DNA from: Plantago ovata | Taxonomy: Eukaryota; Streptophyta; Magnoliopsida; Lamiales; Plantaginaceae | NCBI GenBank assembly: GCA_028274465.1 | Contig: JAHHQI010000106.1 | Coordinates: 124,001-188,000, forward strand | Length of the DNA stretch: 64,000 nt | Direction of reading: 5' to 3' | Part shown: in pieces, positions 1 to 10,484 of the stretch | Numbering within the stretch: the first letter of the stretch is position 1 | How the letters are laid out: every line of letters starts with the position of its first letter | Notes under the pieces: generated by a model | The model's input: the letters and a program-made list of their open reading frames with translations, nothing else | What the model was told of the DNA's origin: nothing | Database searches by the model: none | Position numbers and translations under genes: made by a program

Positions 1-1985
1 TGAAGTTCCTTTTGAGGGATACTCCACGAGGAAGTCGGCTATGACTTGTGCTTTCTTGGCTACGGGTGCTTGATAGTCGATGTCGTACTCGCTTAGCTCA
101 ATCGCCCATCTTGCCATTCTTCCCGAATTTTCGGGCTTTCCGAGAACTTGCTTGAGAGGTTGCTTTGTCAAAACAACAACCTTGTGTGCCCCAAAGTAGG
201 GTTTTAGCCTCCTTGCCGTATAAACGAGGGCAAAGGAAAGCCTCTCGATATCCATGTACCGCGTTTCAGCCCCGGCAAGTACTTTGCTCAAGTAGTAGAT
301 GGGCAAGTGGTCGTTCCCTTGGATTCGCACCAAAACCGAGCTGATAGCTTCCCCGGTTGCTGCTAAGTATAGATAGAGTACCTCTCCGTCCACAGGCTTT
401 GACAATAGAGGGGGAGCGAGTAGGTATTCTTTCAGCTTCTCGAAGGCTTCCTCGCACTCCTTTGTCCACTCGAAGTGGCTGCTCTTTCTCAATACCTTGA
501 AAAAAGGTAGATTTTTCTCGGCCGACCTTGAGATGAACCTACTCAATGCAATTGATTTTCCGACCAATTGTTGCACCTCATTGATGGACTGAGGTTGGGG
601 AAGGTCGAGGATGGCCTTTATCTTTTCGGGGTTTGCTTCTATTCCTCTCTCTGTCACCATGTAACCGAGGAACTTCCCCCCTTTGACTCCAAAGGTACAC
701 TTCGCCGGGTTGAGCTTCATGCCATACTTTCTCAAGATTGAGAAGCACTTGGCCAGGTAACCTACGTGTTGCTCCTCGGTCTTGCTCTTGACGAGCATGT
801 CATCGACATATACTTCCATTGTTTTACCTAGCTCTTCCTTGAACATCTTGTTGACCAGCCTTTGGTAGGTTGCTCCGGCGTTCTTAAGGCCAAATGGCAT
901 CACGTTGAAGCAATACACATTGCCGTTAGCGAAGAAGGCAGTTTTAGGCACATCATCTTTGGCCATTTTGACCTGGTAGAAGCCCTGGTATGCATCCATG
1001 AAACTCAGGAGGGCGCATCCAGCGGTGGAATCAACAAGCTGGTCGATCCTGGGGAGAGGGTATGGATCCTTCGGGCAAAACTTGTTGAGCCTTGTAAAAT
1101 TGTTGCACATTCGCCATTTTCCCGGACCCTTTTCCACGAGGACCACATTGCATACCCAGTCTGAGTATCTCACTTCTTTGATGTGGCCAGCTTTAAGAAG
1201 CCTTTGTACTTCCGCTTCTATAATGGCATTATCTTCCGCACTGAAGTCTCTTCGCTTTTCTCTGATGTGGGTGATCGATGGGTCTACGTTCAGACGGTGA
1301 ACGGCGACCCGTGGGTCGATCCCTTTCAGGTCCTCGGTACTCCACGCGAAGATGTCGTTGTTATCTTTCAAACATTGGATGAGTTTCATCCTGACTTCAG
1401 TGGCCATTTCTGTGCCAATTTTTGTGACCTTGTCGGCACTTCCTTCGACAATTTGGATTTCTTCTAGGGCTTCTCTTGCTTCGATTTTGTTTTCCTCAAA
1501 GAATTTCTTCTTTTTGGAAGAGGGTGGGACTGGTGGAATCACTTGATACTCCTCGAGCTCCTTAACAGCTCCTACTAGAGTATCTTCATCTTTCTTCATG
1601 GTTGCTTTTCTTCGCCTAAGTGACGGACTTGGCTTTTTCGATTTTCTCTTCACTCGCCGAACCGTGTAGAAACGATAAGGTGCATTGTGAACAAGGGGAG
1701 TCTCCTCGGACGATTGTCCGGGGTTGGGTTCTCCAATGGCAACCCTTGAAGTGAACTTGGCTGACAAGGTGTAGCATTCCCATGCTTCTCGTATGTCTCC
1801 TACTTCTTGTCCGATTCCCAAAGGAGTGGGGAACTTTAGCTTGTTGTGGACCGTGGACACTACGGCTCGGAATTGAGAGAGAGCGGGTCGGCCTAGGACT
1901 GCGAAATAATCAAATGGCATATCGACCACCACAAAAGGAACCTGTTGGGTTACCCTTCTAGGAGCGCTACCCATTGACACTGTGA
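1..1985 (-). CDS. Tat-type Ty3/gypsy pol (protease end, RT, RNase H), partial
   Basis: The minus strand is open for 661 codons without a stop, running off the left edge and stopping at the N gap on the right. In order it encodes the end of the aspartic protease (MPFDYFAVLGRPALSQF at 1920-1870), a charged linker, the reverse transcriptase (PLPRIDQLVD and FMDAYQGFYQV around 1060-980, MPFGLKNAGATYQRL at 900-856, catalytic YVDD at 810-799) and the RT-linked RNase H, ending in AKKAQVIADFLVEYPS. The motif set and order match the Tat lineage. It is a second copy of the same family as the broken element at 15271-18744, but without its stops and frameshifts, so it is the younger copy. Gag, integrase and both LTRs lie outside the window or in the gap. 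Confidence 0.92.
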
Positions 1986-2085
1986 NNNNNNNNNNNNNNN
2001 NNNNNNNNNNNNNNNNNNNNNNNNNNNNNNNNNNNNNNNNNNNNNNNNNNNNNNNNNNNNNNNNNNNNNNNNNNNNNNNNNNNNN
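1986..2085. other. assembly gap (100 N)
   Basis: A run of exactly 100 N, the usual placeholder for a gap of unknown size. It cuts the Tat pol frame inside the protease region, so distance and orientation across it are not guaranteed. Confidence 0.98.
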
Positions 2086-2844
2086 AGGAGAAAGACAAGC
2101 CCAGCAAAGAGCTCCTCGGCTACACCACGACCTCCGGCTACGTGCCCTCGCCCTACTAGCACGTCGAGAGGAACAAGATTGGTGCTCTTCTGCCCTACTA
2201 GCAGATTAGTCGGACGGTGTCCTTCCGCCTACTACCACGGGTGGCCGGACATAACTCCTTAGTCAAGGAAGAATTAATATGTCCTAAGGAAAAGGTGGTC
2301 CTCGGACCTTAGAAGCTCGGCAGTCGCCCTACTACCCCGTCCTCGGACGGTACTAGGGCGACACCCACCCTAGGAGCGCTTTGGTACCAAGAATGACCAT
2401 TTTACCCCTGCCAGCCCTAGTGGAAGATCTGGGCCAAAGCCCATGGGTCACTCCAAATGGACCTAAGCCCATAGAAGACTCAATCATGGCCGGACACTTG
2501 TCACGATCCTAAATGCTCAAGCAATATTCTATTGCTAGTATAAATACGGACTCACTTCAATCAAGGTAGAGAATCAATCAATCAATTCATCATCACACTA
2601 CTTTCTCACTCTACATTTACTAGAGAGCTTACCAATCCCTACACGTAAAGTCGTCCCTCCGGCTTGATCTTAGACAAGTCGGGCTTGTGGCACTAACCCC
2701 CCTCCCCTCTTGCCAAGTTATACCTCAGGTCCTAGGTACAGTACGGAAGGCACTTGAAGTGCGAAGGATTCTAGAACCTTCGCCTTACGACGCTCCAGAG
2801 GAAAGTACGACAACGTTCCAGAGGAAAGCACTAATTACCTATCA
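2086..2844 (+). mobile_element. probable LTR fragment with TATA box
   Basis: No coding frame is visible. TATAAATA at 2539-2546 is followed by a CA/CT-rich leader (2560-2700) ending in a GC-rich stretch that could form a hairpin around CCGGCTTGATC. This layout resembles the U3-R-U5 of a gypsy LTR read on the plus strand. I could not find TG/CA ends, a primer binding site or a second copy, so ownership is open. The neighbouring elements are on the minus strand, which makes the orientation odd and may reflect the gap join. Confidence 0.35.
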
Positions 2845-3400
2845 ACACTCGGAATTGTCACGTGCTCTTGTAAATTTGAAATTTTACAGGAGTTAGTGAC
2901 TTTTAGTCTCGCAACGTTGTTCCGAGTAAATTATATCTCGGGACTCTCACGTGCTCTTGTAAATTTGAAATTTTACAAGAGCTAGTGACTTTAATCTTGC
3001 AACGTTGTTCCGAGTAAATTATATCTCGGAACTCTCACGTGCTCTTGTAAATTTGAGATTTTTACAAATGTTAGTGACTTTAATCTCGCAACGTTGTTCC
3101 GAGTAAATTATATCTCGAACTCTCACGTGCTCTTGTAAATTTGAAATTTTACAAGAGCTAGTGACTTTAATTTTGCAACGTTGTTCCGAGTAAATTATAT
3201 CTCAGAACTCTCACGTGCTCTTGTAAATTTGAAATTTTTACAAGTTAGTGACTTCATTCTCAAAAAGTTGTTCCGAGGAGATTTTATCTCGGAAAGGTTA
3301 CAAGTTCACTTTGTAAATTTGAAATCTTTACAAGTGTTAGTAACTCGCTTTTCAAGGAACTTTTTCTCGGAAGTCATTGTATCGGATGCGCCACGTGCTC
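2845..3400. repeat. 88-bp tandem repeat array with paired hairpins
   Basis: The anchor CACGTGCTCTTGTAAATTTG recurs at 2859, 2948, 3036, 3124 and 3212, a period of 88-89 bp, with decayed copies near 3306 and 3392. Each unit holds two inverted repeats: CTTGTAAA...TTTACAAG around a short loop, and GTTCCGAG...CTCGGAAC around an AT-rich loop. Each also carries a G-box-like CACGTG. The array lies just downstream of the integrase of the minus-strand Tat element. Tat-lineage elements are known to carry variable satellite-like arrays in the 3' untranslated region, so this is the likely context. Confidence 0.85.
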
Positions 3401-3905
3401 TTCTTCTTGAGCCTGTGAGTCGCTATTTTTTGTACTCGGATTGCCTAAGTCCGAGAACAAATTTTTGGTATCCTTCCGAACTTCCGAGATGTTTGTTTCT
3501 TGGAATAAAAAGTTGAGAACATTCGATTTTTCGACTTTTTCTCGACTTTGAACCCTTGTACTCGAGTTCTGTTGGTTCAAGCTTCCCTGTCTTCCGGCTT
3601 TCTGCTCTCTATCCTTCTTTTTAGTATTCTCTCCTTTTCCTGATCTTTTAACCCTCCTAAACCTTAGTGGTTGATTGAGCCTTACAAGAATAATCAAAAG
3701 AAATTATGCGAGACTTCTGAGAACCTAAAAGAAATTTTAGCAAGCTTCATTGTATCAATTTGACGGAAATTCAAATACAACTGCGACACCGGGCTTTATA
3801 GCCAATTACAAACAGGATAAAAGTCTTTGAACAAAACAAAACCGAATTAAATAGTAAAAGTGGTGCCTTCCTCCGGAGTTCTTGATTCTTGAGCATAACA
3901 TCTCT
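3401..3905 (-). other. 3' untranslated region of the decayed Tat element
   Basis: No convincing reading frame. It lies between the end of the integrase frame and the tandem array. Short open stretches on both strands have no recognisable domain. Confidence 0.5.
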
Positions 3906-5129
3906 TCAAGCATAAAACTTCTGCATGTTGGTGGCGTTCCAAGTGTTCTTCATACCTTCCCCTCCATGTCCTTGAGACGGTAGCTTCCATTGGGGTAAGC
4001 CTTTACTATCTTGTACGGTCCTTCCCACTTGCGATGAACATTCCCCACATTCTCCAAGATATCTACCTTCCTCAAAACCAAATCACCTACCTGGAACTCC
4101 TTGTTCCTCACATGCTTGTTATATGCTTTTGCAATGATAGCTTGATAGCGGAGAATGTTTGCTAAAGTTGTAGTTCTTGATTCTTCCAACATCTCAAGAT
4201 CATACACCCTTGCTTCATGGTTATCTTCTGGCTTATATCCTTGGATCCTTATAGTTTCCACAGCGATCTCAGCTGGTATCACGGCCTCAGAGCCATATAC
4301 TAGTGAAAAAGGGGTCTCCCTTGTAGCAACTTTTGAAGTGGTTCTATAGGCCCATAGGACTCCGTCCGATTCATCCACCCAGTCTCCCTTGCATGCCTCA
4401 AACCTTCTCTTTAAGAGCTCGACGAGTGTCTTATTGACAGCTTCGGTTTGTCCATTGTCTTGTGGGTAGCCTACTGAGGTGAATCTTCTCTCAATCTTCA
4501 TGGTTTCACACCATGCTTTAAACTTGGCTCCTGAAAATTGTGCGCCATTATCAGAGATCAAGATCCTTGGTAGCCCGAAACGGCAAACAATACTTTTCCA
4601 TACAAAGTCCATGACTTTGTTCTCAGAGATTGTTGCTACTGCTTCAGCTTCTGCCCACTTGCTAAAATATTCCACAGCTACTATTATGAATTTCTTCTGG
4701 CCTGATCCTTTCGGAAAAGGTCCCACTATGTCAATTCCCCACTGATCAAAAGGACAAGTGATTGTAGCTGGGATGAGTGGTCTTGCTGGGGCATGAGAAG
4801 TCTTAGCGAAGTATTGACAATCTTCGCACTTCTTTACATAGGATGCTGCCATCTTCTCTCAAGGTTGGCCAATAGTACCCTTACCGATATATTATCTGAC
4901 CCAGTGCTCTTCCTCCTGAATGGTTTCCACAACTCCCTTTGTGTACTTCATCCAAGATTGCTTTTGCTTCTTCCTCATTAGCACATCTCAAGTGTGCCCC
5001 TTTGAAGGACCAATTATACAGGTAATCTCCTTGGATAAAGTATTTCAATGATCTGGCTTTGAGTCTCCTTGCTTCACCACGATCTTGCAGAAGACTCCCC
5101 TTCAGGAGATAATCTGTCAATGGGTGCAT
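3906..5129 (-). pseudogene. Tat integrase with zinc-binding domain, broken
   Basis: The HHCC zinc-binding segment begins near 5129 (histidines in VHKGSCGNHSGG, cysteines in KKCEDCQYF at about 4835). A stop and frame change sit near 4880. The integrase core (300 codons, 4852-3950) has the catalytic acids in QWGIDIVGPFP, LISDNGAQFSG and DNGQTEAVNKTL. The C-terminal part (GDLVLRKV, KWEGPYKIVKAYPNGSYRL) is the typical gypsy IN tail. At 3952-3950 a TGA ends the frame; one base earlier the frame would continue through a KNTWNA-type ending, so a 1-bp loss is likely. Confidence 0.9.
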
Positions 5130-5150
5130 CCAACTGGTTCCAGGAGTTGT

Positions 5151-5645
5151 TTAGATTGAAAAGATTGGAAGGGTTTTGAGTCCTTGGTTCATGACGGATG
5201 AACTTTCGACTCTCATCAAGATAACGTTTCTTGTGTCTATTCCCCCTGAGGCAGATGCATATTTTGACAAGCCATCTGCCCTTCCATTGAGGTCCCTTGA
5301 AAATTTTTCAATCTCGCATTTCTCGAACTTAGTCATCTCCTCTTGGATCTTAGATTTATAAATGGATAGTGCATCCTTCTTTGTACTCCATTTTCCATAA
5401 ATTTTCTTTTCTGCTAACTGAGAGTCGGTGAAGACTTTGATCCTTTTCACTTGAAGAGCCTTTGCCATGCGGAGTCCTATGAGGATAGCTTCATACTCAT
5501 CCTCATTGTTAGAAACATTAAATCCTAGAGTAACCGCATACTCAAGTTCAGCTCCTCCGGGACTTCGGATATAAATCTCTATCCCTCCATTTGTTCCTGA
5601 GGACGATCCATCTACTTCTAACACCCAGATCGCTTCTTGGTCGGA
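5151..5645 (-). pseudogene. second (ancestral-type) RNase H of the Tat element
   Basis: The frame reads IWVLEVDGSSSGTNGG, NNEDEYEAILIGLRMA, VFTDSQLAEKK and LNGRADGLSKYAS, giving the D-E-D-D set of an RNase H. Tat elements have this second domain downstream of the RT-linked one. The Athila-type insertion at 5705 lies about 60 bp upstream of the recognisable start, separating it from the RT half at 15271. The frame ends at a stop at about 5151, before the zinc-binding region. Confidence 0.85.
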
Positions 5646-5704
5646 TGGTTTCTTGGTGTTGGAGAGACGGTCTCCTTTTCCTTTAGGACCTCCTCAACAT
5701 GTAG

Positions 5705-5709
5705 GATCA
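5705..5709. repeat. target site duplication GATCA (left copy)
   Basis: GATCA directly precedes TGATGAACG, the LTR start; the same five bases follow the far LTR at 15271-15275. Confidence 0.95.
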
Positions 5710-7111
5710 TGATGAACGTATTTTTGACGCGTTCATCTTGTATTTTTTACCTTCTTTTGCTATCTTTTAGCCTGTTTTTTGGTTAGTTTTGTAGAATAGT
5801 GTCACGTTTTGTGTTTTCTGCATTTTCATGCACTTAGGTACGAAACTGCGTTTTTGGAGCTAAAAACGAGCCTTTTTGATGGAAAAGATGGCCCCGTTGA
5901 AGTTCCCCAATCTCTGTGGCTTGTTCGTAAGTGTTTGAGCGTCAATAAGCATCGAGAAGGATGAGTCCAAGGCACCCGAGGGCCGTGCGAGGGCAAAAAG
6001 ATTGAGTTTGAAGACAAAAATCTGCCCAGGAGCCAAGCTAAGCGCCTGGAATAGTGAAGCGCTCCGCTTCATTTTCCAGGAGCTTTGGCACAGAAGCCAA
6101 GCGAAGCGCTTGGAGTGCCAAAGCGCTTCGCTTGCCAAGCGCTCCGCTTGGCTTCTCCAAGCGGTCCGCTTGGCAGCGGTTACGTTTTCGGATTTTCCTT
6201 CTTAGATCTGATCTTTGGTCATTTTTTGAATATCTTTTGAACTGTAGCTTCGTTTTGGAGAGCTCCTAAGCCCCAAAACTCAGAGAAAACTCAGATTACA
6301 TTGTATTTTAGCTTGGGATTCAAGGTTTTGATTGGAATTCATCCTTTGTAATCATCTACGGAGAGGTTTTCTTTGATTTCCACCGATTAGTGACAGCTTT
6401 GGTGGTAACTTGTATCACTCTCTTGTCTTGTAGTTTGATATGATGTATTCTGATTATTATTCATATGAATTGATGTCTATGTTGATGAATATGAGTAGCT
6501 AAATCTTTTGTGTTGGTGGTAGAATGTAGAATATGCATGCTATGGGTTATGTTTATGCTTACATGAGATTGTGATTCAATCTTGCTGCAAATTTCTTCAT
6601 ATGATTCTTAGTTGCCTATAAAATATATTCGAATTGAGTATAGTGACAAACTCTTGGTCAATGAAAGCTATAGGATTGTATGTTAGAGATTTTCAGCATG
6701 CTAGATAAATGGTGTTAGTGACAAGCACCTCTAAAGTATTGATAGTGGTCTTTTATGATGTGTGTCTTGAAAGTTACCTAGACGAGTTGCTTAGCAGACT
6801 TGATCGAAGGTTTTACGCACTGAACTTGTGAGCATATTCGTAACCCATGCATGTGTATTTGATTTCTACCACCAACCGTTTTCCAAACTTGATTACAACA
6901 ATCTGATTTCTCGTTGCTTTGTTCAAAGAAAATGATTCTATAAACATTTGAACTCGTTGACTGAAATTACTAGCAAAAACCTCAAGCAAAGCCACGTTAG
7001 GTCCCAAGAGAACGACACTCGGGGACAACTTGCCATTGCACTCTAGTTTGTGTAGTGATAAGTGTTCTTAGGCTTTTAAACAAATTTAATTGGTGAAAAA
7101 CGACATCATCA
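5710..7111 (+). repeat. 5' LTR of the Athila-type element
   Basis: Pairs with 13868-15270. It contains a cluster of short palindromes at 6031-6178 and a possible TATA-like TATAAAAT near 6617. It ends CATCATCA and is followed at once by the primer binding site. Confidence 0.95.
6031..6178. repeat. palindrome cluster (CAAGCG-NN-CGCTTGG type), LTR copy 1
   Basis: About six short, nearly perfect palindromes follow one another, for example GCCAAGCGAAGCGCTTGG, CAAGCGCTCCGCTTGG and CCAAGCGGTCCGCTTGG. The arms are constant and the central bases vary. The same cluster is at 14190-14337 in the other LTR, with related clusters at 9546-9800 and 12064-12215. Confidence 0.9.
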
Positions 7112-7131
7112 ATTTGGCGTCGTTGCCGGGG
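7112..7131 (+). other. primer binding site (tRNA-Asp-like)
   Basis: TTGGCGTCGTTGCCGGGGAC lies one or two bases after the LTR end. It differs by one base (T for C) from the usual complement of the tRNA-Asp 3' end used by Athila elements. The LTR at 18745-19939 is followed by the same sequence with the same deviation. Confidence 0.8.
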
Positions 7132-7254
7132 ACTTAACTCCTTTGGTTGGTGTTTTTGTCTTGGTTTTTTCAGCCAACATCTCTTCTTTGTCTCATTTCT
7201 GTTTTTGTTTCTTTTTGCTTGAGATACTCACTATCTTGTATTTCAGGTGAGTGC

Positions 7255-9233
7255 ATGCCTAGAACCCGAACGGGTGGACCTATTACTTAACCTTTTGTAG
7301 ACGAGATCGATCGTTTGTTTCAAAGGAGAAGGAGGAATTTGAATCTCGAGTTTGAAGGAGTAGCATCTAGAGCTTCCACTTCTGGTATTCGAGAAGAGTC
7401 TTCTTCTTATCTTTTGGAGCCAATTCTTGAATCCGTTTACTTGGAAGGTGAAATGGCGGAGAGGCCTATACGTACACTTACTAAGCCTACGGTTGGGGCT
7501 AGAGGACCAGCAATTGTTCTCAATGATGCCACAAGGAACTTGGAGATCAAGAATCACATGTTCCAACAACTTCTCAAATTCTATGGGATGGCTAATGAGG
7601 ACGTGATTGGGTACTTGAATGAGCTCGAGAATTTTGTTCTCCATCTTGGGCGACCAGGGGCTGGTGTTACGGATGATGATCTCCGTAAGAAGGTCTTTTC
7701 TATGGGGCTAGGCGATCGTGCAAAGGCTTGGCTTAATACTTTGGAGGCCGGGTCTTTGACAACATGGGATCTATGTTTTGATAAGTTCATGGAGCGTTAC
7801 TACCCCGCTTCCAAGACAATGGCTATGAAGAGCTAAATTAGCTCCTTCGAGCAGAGGTATGATGAGCCTTTCCACGAGGCCTATGATCGATTCATGGGGT
7901 TGCATCATCGATGCCCACATCACGGGTATGATAAAGGTCAGCTTCTCCAATTCTTTTACAATGGTTTACATCCCTAGATTCAATCTCAGGTGGATAGTAT
8001 TTGTGGAGGTAGTATGGGGGAGTTGCTTCCTTCTCAAGCTCAAGTGAAGCTGGACATGATGTACCGGAATTCCCAAAACCGGAATGTGAGGGCTCGTGTG
8101 CTCCAAAAGGAGCAAAGAGGTGAGGCCAAGGTAGTAGTGGAACAAAATGCCTTCGATGGGTTCGCCCATGAAGTGAAGCAAGCTTTGAGGCAAAGCGTTC
8201 CTTCTCCTTCTACGGAAGTTTGTGGTGTGTGCAAGAACTATGGGCATCCGGCCTATTTATGTCGTTCTGAATTTGCTAGAGAGCAATATATCACGAACGA
8301 TGTCCGTCAAGAAGTGTATGCTGCTGAGGGAGAACTAGTAGTTGGAGATGTGAACTACGGGCAAGGTTATGGCATATGAGGCCACAAAACCGTGGACCCC
8401 GAGGTGGGTACCAGAATCAAGGCAACCGTGGTTATCTTCATAACCCGGATCAAAATGCCTATGGGCCTAATCAAGATAGAAGTCGTCTCAGCTATGGGAA
8501 CAATTGGTATGAAGGAGCACCGCCTTCTAATCCTACACCTCCACCTCAGGTTGCTAGTTCGGGACCACAAGGTGGAGGGGTGCTTCCTTCACCTCTTGTC
8601 TCTTCTCTCAACGATCTTGTGTTGAAGACAAATAAGTTTATGGAGCATTACTATCGTAATGAAGCTACTAATAATCAGCGGTTTGAGAAGCTTCAGGCTA
8701 GTAGCAGCAACCTCCATAAGAAGTTGCAAGAGCTGATAGATCGGGGGGCTAGTAGAGAGCAAGGGAAGTTTCCCGGAAACACGGAGAAGGCTATGGCCAT
8801 AACTGTGGTGACTGATTTGCCCGTGGAGATCACGGTTGTGAGAGACAATGCACTAGTTGAGGTGCCAAGTTGCAAGATAACTGAAACTTGCAAGGTGAGT
8901 GAGGAGCTTGAGACTCCTAAGGTAGTTGTGGAAGAGAAAGTGGTCGCACAATCTGATGCGATAGTGGAAGAAGTGAATGAAAACTCATCGTCTGAGGATG
9001 AGTTGGTGGATATGGTTGAAGTTCCTATCCAAGAGAGCTTTGATGTGGAAATCGGCTTGGGTAAGAAGGATGGAATAGTGGCAAATCTAGACACGGGAGC
9101 GGGTGTGAATGTCATACCTTTGAACGTGTACGAAGATTCGGGTTTGGGTAGAGCCTTCATCAACAAAGTACATATGGTGATAGACATGTATCGTCGTACA
9201 CGGCAAGCAACATACGTTGCGACCCATAATTAA
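7255..9233 (+). pseudogene. Athila-type gag with protease-like stub, broken
   Basis: The frame starts at the ATG at 7255 (MPRTRTGGPIT). It is interrupted by stops at 7288-7290, 7834-7836 and 7975-7977 and changes frame near 8375. The gag region (DLRKKVFSMGLGDRAKAWLN, FDKFMERYYPASK) is followed by a CCHC knuckle, VCGVCKNYGHPAYLC, around 8220-8265. After the frame change the last 285 codons run to a protease-like site, VANLDTGAGVNVIPL, near 9080. The frame then ends at 9233 with no RT or integrase. Family gags are single open frames, so this copy cannot make a full Gag. Confidence 0.85.
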
Positions 9234-10484
9234 TTCATGTGCTTATGTTGATACTAACGAACTTGTAGGATTCTTTGGTCCTCTTTATGTTCGTCAAGAT
9301 GTGCAGGGACTTGATGCTTTGAAGAGCACTTGGACGGGGAAGTCTAGTACCCGATGCGAAATTGATCCCGCATGAGCTAAGACGAGTCGAGCCAACGACT
9401 TTTAAACGAAGGCGCTTCTCGGGAGGCAACCCGAGGTTGTAGGTACTTGCATATAGATTAGGAGCACGTTTAAATTTTGTTTCGTTGTTTAGACAAGGTT
9501 TTTGAGGTGAAAATTTAGCAAAAGTTGAAAAAAAAGGGTTTGGGAGCTTCAGGTCCCAAGCGAACCGCTTGGCAAGCTTAAGCGGTCCGCTTGGATTTCC
9601 AGTAAGAATATACATTCTTACTGGAAATCCAAGCGGAGCGCTTGGCAGGTCCAAGCGGTCCGCTTGAATTTCCAGTAAGAATGAGAATTTCATTCTTACT
9701 GAAATCCAAGCGGAGCGCTTGGCGGGTCCCAAGCGGACCGCTTGCCAAGCGCTTCGCTTGGGACGGCCCAAGCGCTGCGCTTGGCCATCCTTAAGAAAGC
9801 TAAGCGGGGCACTTGAGTATCAAAGCTCCCCACTTCATTTTTCTTCCTCCATTGCCGATTTAGCACCCCAAAAATCTCAATCTCTCTCAATTCTCCACCA
9901 ATTCTTGCAATCTTGTGCATTTTACAAAGCCCATCACCCCCTCTATCATCTAAACCGAACAAATTTCGCGTTTGAAGCATCCATAACAAGGAATCAAAGG
10001 TACCTCTCATGAACCCTAACTTTCTTGAATTTGGGATTTTATCTTAATTAGCTTCAATTGTGTTATGCATTGGTGAATCAGAGTTTGATGATGATTGTTG
10101 AGCATGTTTCTTACTAGATGTGATGTCTAAATTCGAATTTTGCTCCTCTTGATTTATGATGAACTCTAGTGCTCGAATTTTTGCTATGTAATTGTTTGAT
10201 GATTGTTAGCCTTGAATTTGAGTTATGTTATGATTATGGTGATGTTGTGATTGCATGAGAATGTGTTGGATTGGTTGGGTAATTTAATTGGAGAGTTTGT
10301 TTGCTTGGTTTAGATTCGTATGGATTTATCGTAACGAAGTGTTAAAGCTTCTCGATTTGTTCATATGAACTTTAGCAAGCCTTCAAACTCACCATGAGAT
10401 TACTTGAGTGAGTATTGGAGTCTAGGAGTCAAGTCTAAGTCTCATTGTCTCTTGAAGTTATCTAATAAGATTATTCTAGGTACA
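9234..10484 (+). other. Athila-type internal non-coding region with palindromes
   Basis: This replaces the missing RT-RNase H-integrase block. The part at 9546-9800 is a dense palindrome cluster described separately. The rest is AT-rich with no domain-bearing frame. TTCTAG just before the ORF3 ATG could act as a splice acceptor for a subgenomic RNA, but this is inference. Confidence 0.6.
9546..9800. repeat. internal palindrome cluster with two longer hairpins
   Basis: About nine units of the CAAGCG...CGCTTGG type. Two pairs are linked by longer inverted repeats: TTGGATTTCCAGTAAGAAT faces ATTCTTACTGGAAATCCAA across a 4-bp loop near 9590-9635, and a similar pair lies at 9660-9712. Open frames crossing this region read repeats such as KRSAW and are judged to be by-products of the palindromes. 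Confidence 0.9.

Noticed and set aside
1950..2209. Frames spanning the N gap
   Set aside because: They are produced by translating N.
2845..3400. CRISPR-like array
   Set aside because: Regular spacing, but the whole 88-bp unit is repeated, with no variable spacers, in a eukaryotic retrotransposon.
9235..9771. Open frames reading repeated KRSAW peptides (also at 5860, 6002, 9696, 12001, 14019)
   Set aside because: They arise on both strands from GC-rich palindromes, have no domain and follow the palindrome pattern rather than codon structure.
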